From Diphasiastrum complanatum (taxonomy: Eukaryota > Streptophyta > Lycopodiopsida > Lycopodiales > Lycopodiaceae): a stretch of DNA of 64,000 nt. The notes below the pieces were generated by a model. That model was not told the origin of the DNA, searched no databases, and saw nothing but the letters and a program-made list of their open reading frames with translations. Made by a program: the position numbers and the translations under genes. The stretch lies in contig CM055108.1 of the NCBI GenBank assembly GCA_029204225.1, positions 13,145,955 to 13,209,954 of the forward strand, in the 5' to 3' direction. This document shows positions 48,601-59,657 of this stretch, in pieces; the first letter of the stretch is position 1, and every line of letters begins with the position of its first letter.

Positions 48601-51600
48601 TTTTTATCTTGATCTCGAATTTGTACAAGAAGGGGCTGGAATTTTCATCTCTCAAGAACGCTACATTGGACAGATTTTGAAGTGGTTCAAGATGGAAGAT
48701 TGCAAGCCGGTTGCTACACCTATTGAGACAGGCTTGAAATTAAGTAGTCAAGGTGATGGTGAACCATTTGATACTACTTTATATTGTCAAGCTATTGGCT
48801 GTCTCATTTACCTATGTAATTCAAGACCGGACATTTCTTATAGTGTCTCACTCATGAGTCAATTCATGCATGCCCCGATGACATCACATTGGAAAGCATT
48901 GAAGAGGATCTTTCGATATCTTCAAGGAACAAGAAGTCATAGACTGGTTTTTCCTGCTTGTGATGATGTATGTTTGGTTGGTTTTAGTGACTCGAATTGG
49001 GGTAGAGATCAAGACACTAGACGCTCTACAAGTGGAAATTGCTTTTTCTATGGAAATTCTGCAATTTCGTGGTCAAGTAAAAAGCAGCCCACTGTTGCTA
49101 CTTCTTCTAGTGAAGCAAAATATAGAGCGATATTTTCAGCCACAACGGAGTGTTTATGGCTGAGAAGACTACTTGTTGACATGAAGTTTGGCAAGCCCTC
49201 AGCCACTCTTATCTTGAGTGATAGTCAAAGTGCTATTGCCATTGCACGGAATCCTGTTTTTCATGTGAGGACGAAGCACATCGAGATCCATTATCACTTT
49301 GTTCGGGAGAGACTTCATGATGGCGACATTTTACTTGAGTATTGTCCTACATAGGATAATATTGCGGACCTCTTCACTAAGGCATTGCCTAGAGTCAGAT
49401 TTGAAGCTTTATGCAAAGCTTTAAATTTAATACCACGTGTTGGTTTTATTACATAGTGAAGATTAGTTTTTGCATTGTCATTTAAGGAGGGTGTTAGAAA
49501 TAAATGACTATGCTGAAATTAATCCATAGGTTACTTTGACCCAAAAGGTCGAGATTTGTGTAACCATGGGTATTTAATTATTTAGGCCATCTTAAGTTTG
49601 TCTTAAGTTCAGTTGGACCCAATATTGGTCATGTACTGACTCGTGGGTCCTTAGGGGTCTAATTTTGTTTAGGGGCCCTATCTTGACTTTTGGGGGTGCC
49701 CTACATTTAGTAAGTGGTTAACCTTAGGGTGTGGCATTTGGCCACATCCAGGTAGAGTACTTAGATGCTCATTGTGTATTCCATTTTAACATTTGGCTAA
49801 GCATTGCTCTTGTTGTTGTTTTCTCTCTCTCTCTCTTAGAGTTGGGTGCCCAGCCTCTTCTCTCTTGTTTTCTGTGGAGATTGATTGATAACTAGATCTT
49901 GGTGACTTGACTCTTGCTTTCCTACAGTGCCACGATCCTTCTAACATTCAATCTCCATATACAAGCAGAAGAAGAAGAAGAAGAAGAAGAAGAAGAGGGA
50001 GAGGGTTAGGCGCCCTCAAGGAGAGAGAAAGTAGTAGCAACGCTTGAAAGGGAATGGATTACAAATGAACAATGAGTACATATAAGTAGGCCTTCCAAGG
50101 GCCTAGACTCTTCCAAACTCTAAGTTCTAGAACCTTCCAAACCCACTACTAATTATAGGGCACTCCCAAAAGTCAAGATAGGGTCCCTTAACATAATTAG
50201 ACTTTACTTGGACCCACGAGTTACCACTAGACCAAAATTGGGTCCAACTTAACTAAAACTATCTTAACCAACTTAACTATAACTATCTTAACATGGTCTA
50301 AATAATAAACCTACCCCATGGTTACACAAGTCTCAACCTTTTGGGTCAAAGTAACCTATGGGAAACTAACATTATCATTTATTATTTCTAACACCCTCCT
50401 TAAATGATAATGTAAAAGCATAACATGACATGAAGTATGAGAAATTGCAACAAAAATGCAAAGTGTTGCATGCTGCCCAAAACTCCATGTAGCCGAAAAA
50501 GAAAAGATGTAGCTTGTTGTCCAGGCTTAATGCCACCAAAAAAATACTTCAGCTTGAAGTAGTCGAAATCTCAGCCCCAATCATGCCCGATGTAGAAGAG
50601 ATGTAGAATACGAAGTGCGGTAGCATCAAGTCGAAGAGTGAAGACAAGCATGCTCCATCCAAAGTAGGTAACCAAAAAACCAGCCACAAGCCGAAATATG
50701 GATTTGCAATCCATCAATGGTTCCCACATGATTCCATAAGTCTTCTTACCACAAGAAACATAAAGAAGAGTATGATACTCTTTTACCATCACATCCTCCC
50801 GAATTTTACTATCAATGATCTGCTCACCAACGCTAGGTAAGGCAACACCGTCATCATAAGAAGTAAGCATCAAAACAGGAAAATCAGCATAAGGTACTGA
50901 TTTTGGTGAGGCATGTGTGTTTCCTCCAAGGTAAAAAGATGCTTTGCTATCCCACAAAGACTCGGACAGCCAACAAGAGGCTGTAGCAGGCTGTCCAACA
51001 GCCACAAAATCACCAACACTTTGCTGTCCAAAGTGTTCCAAATGTGGACCTTGTTGTCCAAAAGCCTTCCCCAGGCCGTTCCCGATGCATAATAGGATGC
51101 TCACGATGTAACATACGCTGAAAATGATCAATAAACCATGTCTGAATTCTTCAAGAAAAAAACCAGCAGCTTGGCACTTTGAACACCCAAAAATCCAGCA
51201 ACACACCACTTTGAACAAATGTACTAATTGACATGTCCCCTCCTCCATTAGTACAAAGAGGATGAAGTAGAGAGGAGAAAGCATGATGATGAATCCTTTA
51301 TTCCGAATTCGGTACATCTTTAAAAGTGTTTCCCAAGCACTTTTAGAGGTCTTGCAAAATCTCAAATGATATAAGATAGATCTTGTTACCGATAAATCAA
51401 TGAAAGAGCTTGATCATCATGTCGTTGCCATACCTCAGCTTGCAACTCCATGAAGAATAGTTGGTGCCATCCAACATATCTTCGCTCGAACAAGTACGAA
51501 TTGCTCCCGAATCTCTTGCCATAAGAACTAGCCAAGAAGATAAACTTTTTCAAACCCTAAATGTGCCCTAAAAAAAAAAAAACCAGCAAGTATCAAATTT

Positions 51601-54600
51601 GAAAAATCAGCACCAAAATGTGTTGAAACCACACATGGATGTAGGAAGTCGCCCTCCTACAAGCCTTGTGTGCTGAAAATTTCAGCCTGAAATTGCATTA
51701 CAAACTCAAAAAACCAGCAAGCAAAGAATTAGGTTAGCCTCCAACAAAGCTTTTACCGGAACCCTTCTTTCTTGCCAAAAAGTGTGAACAATACACACAC
51801 GGATAGGGCTGTTGCAAACACCCTACAAATGGTAATATGCTATCCAATTTTCAGCCTCAGAATGTGATCAAACCATCACAAAAAATTAGCGCCTTCTTCC
51901 ACACCTGGAAACAAGCAAAAGGAAGCGGATCTTCACTTTGTAAAATCAACAAGGGTGCTGATTTTTCAGCCAAATCAAAAGATAAAAATTGCTTGTAGAT
52001 GGGCGCCCTCCTGCAAAGGAGCAAATCTAAAAAATAGGGCAGCAGCGGACCAACGGAAGTAGGATAAACCTACACGGATGTGGGCGAGGCGACCTAAAAG
52101 TAGCCCCGAAGAAGATAATTAATGGCGCCTTCCTGCAACCTGAAAAATCAGCAAACAACCAACTGATTTTTGGGCGCCCAAAATCTTATTATCTCCTTTG
52201 ATGTGTGGCACCCTCCTGCAAAACGGAAAAGAGTCAAAACTGAACGGATCTTCACTCCAAAAAAACAGCAAAGGTGCTGAATTTCCCTAAGTGAAGACGA
52301 TCTCTTTTGGTAGGGCGCCCTAAATCAAGCATAGAGATCCATGGCTCTGATACCATGTAGGAAATCAAAGTGCCAAGATGCTTCTAACATTCAATCTCCA
52401 TATACAAGAAGAAGAAGAAGAAGAAGAAGAAGAGGGAGAGGGTTAGGCGCCCTCAAGGAGAGAGAAAGTAGTAACAATGCTTGAAAGGGAATGAATCACA
52501 AATGAACAATGAGTACATATAAATAGGCCTTCCAAGGGCCTAGACTCTTCCAAACTCTAAGTTCTAGAACCTTCCAAACCCACTACTAATTATAGGGCAC
52601 TCCCAAAAGTCAAGATAGGGTCCCTTAACATAATTAGACTTTACTTGGACCCACGAGTCACCACTAGACCAAAATTGGGTCCAACTTAGCTAAAACTATC
52701 TTAACATGGTCTAAATAATAAACCTACCCCATGGTTACACAAGTCTCAACCTTTTGGGTCAAAGTAACCTATGGGAAACTAACATTATCATTTATTATTT
52801 CTAACAAAGTAGACAGATTGGTATGAATGTGTGTTCTACTTGACACTAGGTCCTCCCATAACGTACTTGACTCTGATTCAAATGTTGAATGTGAGCACAC
52901 ACGCATCCCTATACCAGTACACAATCGAGAGGACTGATGGAAAGGGTGTTGTTGGGAGAGGTTTCAAGGTTGTGGGTATGCCATTAACCATTCAGAGTTA
53001 GGTTAAGAAGTTGGTTATTAAAATAATGTGTGTGAGTTTGGCGTGTTTATGTGGTGCACGGAAGCTCTACATCGCTTGGGGTACTCATGTGTGTGAGTTC
53101 CAACGCAATGGTAGAATCCATTCACTTCAAGGTGAGCCCGTTGTGCCTCCAAGACCTTTGATCTTGGCAGCTTAGTATGTGGTGGTTTCGCTATAAGTAT
53201 ATGTGCTTTTGTGTTTGTTCAATATGTTTACTGCTAATTACACCTTTCAGATTGATGAACGCCCCAAGAACATGTATGATGTTTATGAATGATGTACTTA
53301 GATCGTTTATGGATGACGTTTTGGTTTAAAGTTGTGGGGACATGTTGCATGTAACTCACCTTAGAATTGTTCTGTCAACTCTGAGGGATACAATCTTATT
53401 TGCTAATGTTAACAAGAGATAGCGTATTTGAGTTTTATCGTGTTAGCTGAAGGCATAAAACCAAGTCAAGGAAAGTTGGTGTTCCCGTTCCGTGGCCTAT
53501 ATCCATAGTTGCATTCAAACGATTCAAACGTATCGAAAATCCACAATTGAAATGCGTTTAAAATGTTTGAATCAAAGTTTCAAACGTTTGAAATGGAACC
53601 CTAAAAAGAAATTTGATTTTTCTATGCTTATAAAACAATTTCAGTGCTAATTTCAGTGTTGGTATCTTAAATATAGCATAAAAGTGGTTGAATAAGCATT
53701 GTAAACAAATGAAAGCATTCAATGTGCAATGATTAGTCAAGGTACTCTTTTATTTTCTAAAAAACCTTTCAGACGTATATTTGAAATGCATAATTTACGA
53801 ATTGATCAAGAAATTGGCAAAAAATGGAGAGAAGAAAGAGCTTCGATCAAGCACGTGAAAGAGAGGAGGGCGCATTTTATTCCACGATACTAGATATTCT
53901 ACCAGTCAGTTAGAGGCTGGTGAGCTGAGATAGGTCGTTTTTTAGTTTAACGAGCCCTAAAAAAAAGTTTAATATAGTCACGCACACCTTTTGGGGCCTT
54001 AGCGCCTCAATAAAAAAAAAGTTGAAAATGCCCATATGAAGTTCGGACTGCAAGTGGCATTTTTCTCTTTCGAGAAGTTACTTCATGTTATGTTATGCAT
54101 TTCCATTTAAGGAGGGTGTTGGAACATAAATGGAATTGCTTGCATTACCATAGGTTACTTTGACCCAAAAGGTCGAGAGTTGTGTAACCATGGTCATTTA
54201 TTATATTAGGCCTACTAAACTTAGAGTCAACTAAGTTAGTATGAAATTAACTTGGTAGGGACTCATGGGTCTAGGCCTAATTGTGACATTAAGTACCCCA
54301 ACTTGACATATTGGAGGTACCTTATTCTTTCTATGTAACCTATAGAAAGTTGGATAGCCAATAGTCAAGTAGTTGGATAGCCAATAGTCATGAAGTTAGA
54401 TAGTCATCTTGGACTATATATATGTGTGCATGCCACTTGTATGAGACACTTTTGTAAGCAATACTGACTATTCTCCTCGGCTGTCCACGAGTTTCTACAA
54501 GAGGGTTTCTAGCCATCTCTCTCTTTCTTTCGAGAATGCTTTGTGTGATTGAATAGTTAAGATCCTGGATCCTTAGGCTTCTATTTCCTACAATGGGGAC

Positions 54601-57600
54601 CATTGTAAAAATGGACTTTTTAGTCCATACGAGTTTGACACTTCATATTCACTCCTATGAGGAGTTACATGTGGTTGTTCAATTCCATGGGTTGTTTGAC
54701 TCTCCATTCTTGAGCCTTTACATCTACCATGTCTCATCTATTTGTATCTCTCCACGTTAGAATAGCGTGGGATTCATTTGTACAATACAAGCTTTGAGTT
54801 TTCTCTCTCAATTTTAGCTTCTTCTTTCTTGAAGATTGTTGTTCTACAATTGTCCACTATTTTCCAGATTTGAAAGTGTTCAATGTTCTGACATGATCTC
54901 GGCACGGCAGGTTACTTGAGGGCCTACGGCCGACAGTCGTCAAAGGCCAATGACCGGAGTGGACATTTGCCCCAAGCTGGGACCGGTGTCACAAGCAGTG
55001 ACCCGGTGTAACCGCCTGACAAGCTGTAAGAGATGAGGTGAATAATGACCGTCAAGATCCTAGCCGTCAGTGACAAGATGCTAGCTGACAAGTAGTCAGG
55101 GTGACCAAGCGGGTCACAGGTATTTGGCGGGGCACGGGGGTGGTACCCTATGAGTCACTCAGTATTCACAGGTCACAGGGGTCATGCATGCCAGGTGGAG
55201 ATTACCCACATGTGGATGCCATGGGCCAATTGACAGGAATAGCAGGTAGAAGGACTCAAAGAGGGGGTGCCTAGGGTTGAGAGGATCATTCTTCACACCG
55301 GCCTTTTAGGATTCACGAGCTTGGAGAGCTTTTGCTTGTGACAGTTAGCATCTTAGATTCAGCCCAATGGCATTTAAAATCACCTACATCGTCATCATGT
55401 TCCACATTTTGCCACTGTAGCAGCACCTCTTCATGCGCTTTTGAAGAAATCTCGTTCTTTCTTGTGGACTTCTCATTGTCAGACAACCTTTGATACTCTT
55501 TGTCATGCTATTGTTTCTGCTTCTCTCATGTGTTTACCTTAGCTTGATCAAAAGTTCATTGTCAAGATTGATGCTAGATTTGTTGGTTTAGGTGACATTA
55601 TGTGAGAAGGGAGAAGAGAGTATACACAAAGCTCATATTGCACTTTAATAAAACAACGATAAATGAGAGATGAAGTTAGCTTGAGACTTGTCTTCTCACA
55701 TCTAGTCCACTAACTTTGAGCTCATTCACAAAGAGGAATAGATGTACCTCATGAATTACATCAAATAAGAAAACCTACACCTATTTGGACATCTAACACA
55801 ACAAGGAACATTGCGAGTACATTACATAACGATGAGTACAACAAACTGACCATTGTGTGGCGTACACAACAACTAATAATGTCAATTGATAAAATGAATG
55901 TAATATAATGACAAATATGATGATGTGCCACTCAATTGACAACTCTGGTACAATCGTATGTGGTCGATATAGATGTGACAAATATCTTCAACACTCCCAT
56001 GAATAGCATCAAGTATTCATCAACAAACCATTCAAGGTCCACATAGTAAACAAGTCTTCTCTCTTCTAACTACATCTCCGGTTTGTCTCAACTGCATGGC
56101 TGAAAAAAATGCTACAAAACTTTCCTACATTTTCACGAAGCCATAAGATCTCCATCAACGCGTACACTATATTCACACATTGTGTACATGAAAAGAATTT
56201 AGAAGAAAGTTCCTTCTTTCCCATGGAAGTCAAGAATTTCACATCATCCTTGTCTTTAGATTTCTTGGCCTCCCAGTTAGCCTTCTTGCAACATTGACTA
56301 TTACAATATCCAAGGCTACTGCAGTAGTGACCCTTGCTATTAAATAGTTTTTGATACATTTTGTATAATACTTGCCGCAACTAAAAAATGAGACTTGAAC
56401 CAATGATTGTAAATGTGGCAGCAATCCTTTAGAACATACTAACATAAGTGTTCAACTGAGTTAAGCTATGGTTGAGGCCTAGATGTCTCCTAGGTTTTAT
56501 GGATTGTGGTGGATAACCAAGGTCAAAGTTTCCAAGTTGGAAATATTAGAGGGATGTAGAGAACATCCAACATGTTTATTAGCAAAGTGATAACCTAGTT
56601 TCGAAATTGGTTACATCGCAATATTGGTGTGCCCACAACTTAATAATCAATAAGGTGGACAAGAATAGTTGTCGTGCACCGACTCGTCGAGTACATATTG
56701 AGACGCCAGTCAGGTTGAGGGTACGAGCTGCATGGCCAACCATTAATAGATCATGTGACCCAACTAAGGAAAATCCATGAGGTACATTGGGTTGCAGTCT
56801 TGTGGTGGATCAAGGTGTAAATCCTCCCCTCCACAAGTGATGTCAACAAAAAAGTTCTTCAACTTTTGTTTGTCTTCCAAGTGTATGTTTCTTGGTGTGT
56901 TGCCAATTAGGGTTTTCTAATAAATGCTTAATCTATTGCTGATGAGTGCTTAATTTAGGTCTTTGTGCCTATGAATATCTTGATGTGTGACCTAGTAGAA
57001 AATTAGCATGGCAATCTCCCAGAATATGTGATCGTGTATTCTTTTTTGTGGTACTTTTCTAGAGGAATTTTTAATTTGAGAGTGAATCTCATTCTTCTAA
57101 TGGCAAGTTAGGATCTTGTTTTTCATGCCTATCTAGAACATCAACATTCTGACAATGCATGTTAATCAAAATTTATTTTACGCCAAAAACATCCTAGGGA
57201 TGTGTGACCTAGTAGAAAATTAGCATGGCAATCTCCCAGAATATGTGATCGTGTATTCTTTTTTGTGGTACTTTTCTAGAGGAATTTTTAATTTGAGAGT
57301 GAATCTCATTCTTCTAATGGCAAGTTAGGATCTTGTTTTTCATGCCTATCTAGAACATCAACATTCTGACAATGCATGTTAATCAAAATTTATTTTACGC
57401 CAAAAACATCCTAGGGCCTCGTACGACTTGTTTATGATGACCCATTCTTTAGTTTTTTAAATCCATCATGATCATGCCTTCATAGGGTTCTTGATAATCT
57501 AACAGTTTCACAATAAAACCTTTCATACCTTGTCATAGGCATAACAAACTTACAAATACCCATAATAATGTCAATACACATATAGACACAACAATCATCT

Positions 57601-59577
57601 AAATAAAATAATACACACCAATGATCATACACGTGGGAATTCCCCTAAACATCATCATGGATTACGAATAGTACCCATTCATCTTTTATCATGGTGGGTA
57701 AGAGCCTCTAAATTATTTGCAATAAACAATTTTTTTCAACACATCCATGTCTTTAGTCCCACCCCTCATACAACCTATGTGCTTCACTGTTTGCAGTCTG
57801 TGTGTGTGAAATAGAATAAGAAACAGGTGTACTGCTTCCTTTCTGTTTTTTTTTTTTTTTGGGGGGCGGTGGGGAGAGAGAGAGATGTCGTACCTCGACT
57901 TTGGGTGTGAACCATCTAAGGTCAAATTCATTATCATCAGGCATGACTTTCTTGGAAAATTCTTTCAGTTTCTTTCCAGTCTCATCCAGTTGTAAGAGTG
58001 CAGGTGAACTTGCAGTATGATCGACTTCCTTTTCTAAAGATCTCTTCTTCCCCCCACGCCTTTTTATTAGAAAAGCAGTCTCTGACAGATTAAACTCTCT
58101 AGCAACCAGTTGTAGCCACTGATCATGTCTTTCATAAGGGAGATAACACACAGCTGCTGGGTTGCCACTAAAAGGACGATCTGTAAAAGCATTTACCTGT
58201 GACAAATGAGATGACGTCAACTTGAAACTTCAACATTTAAATGTTCACATGCAACATGACTACTGCTAGTACATGATGTCAATCCTCAATGACAATAGAT
58301 TAAAATGATATGTTCCTCATTGCAAGGAGGGTTTCATTTGAAATGTATTTTACGAAAGTACTGCCAGAAATTTCTTTGACATTACCATTAGTGTGCTTGA
58401 CTTGCAGCTGCATCAATAATCTTATTTGAAAAGATAATTTAACTGTAAAAAATCTTAAATTTCATGACTAAACATGATGCAATTAAAGGGGTTTGCACAA
58501 CTAGACTGCAGCATTGTTCTACTTTATGGAAAGTAAACATAAGTGTCATTTCGAAATGGCATTGCAGAACAAAAGAATCAACTTCTAGGAACAAGAAGTA
58601 TTACGAGAGCCTCCTCACTTTTGGCAGATGATGTCATTATTACTCAGGATGTAAATTTGGAATCCACCCACAAAGTCTAAAAACATTAACTTCATCATGC
58701 ATAGCATAGACTATATGCTACCACATCCTACATCAAGCAATATCATTCTTGCACAATTTTTAAATCAGAAAAGTTAGTGTCTACTGGCAGATAATAATTA
58801 CTGTCAAATGTGCTGATAAAAGTGTGGCATCATCAAGAGTCGACACACTTCAAGACTTCTGTTACACTGTACACATGAGGGCTTAAGTGGATGTGAAATA
58901 ATGCGGGTGATGAATAGGATACTTCAGAGGTCAAACTATATCATCTTTTGGTGTTAAGATCTCAAGCCCAAATCCTAGTATTCTCCATCCTAACTTAAAC
59001 CGACAAAGAAGCAGCATGCATATTTGGATTCACTGAGACGCGAAGTTTTGTCTAAAGGCCAAACTGATTCTGATAGTGTTACTAATCTTAGTGATGATGT
59101 AGAGGTTGAAGTTTGTCTATAGACCTGAGTGTTTAACTGATCTTAATCATGAAATACAATCCTTTCAGAATGATTACAGTTAAAGGTACTTTCAGTTACC
59201 ACCAACAAGCCACTTTACCTTAAAAAAACTATTTAAGATATTTTTCACAAGACCTTTCTTCGGATGGTTATAAAATGCTAGAGAACTTCCTTTGCATGTA
59301 TTTAGCCCTCTTTGGAAAGCTTCTTAGCATCAACATGTCAAATTCATTGCTCCTATAGCCAAATTACAGGGCAAGGATATTTGAGAAGACGTGAGCACAA
59401 AGTCCAGAATGGAACAACAATGCAGAAGGATTTAGCAAGAGTGGCCGGACATTTTTTAATAATGTTGTTTCTTTCGTACTGTTCTGGAGACGTTTCATAC
59501 ACTCCCACTGTTACCACATAATTGACATGTGCATTTACCAATCTTATATGCCTTTTGGCATGGAAAAGACGTTAATA

Positions 59578-59657
<80 letters not shown>

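Noticed and set aside
56066-56380. Reverse 104-codon Cys-containing frame
   Set aside because: No domain, no repeat context, and it lies in an intron of the gene on the same strand; length alone is within chance.
57713-58220. Separate small gene around exon 2 of the PhzF-like gene
   Set aside because: The frame is the exon plus read-through into both introns; splice sites at 58196 and 57894 join it to the other exons.
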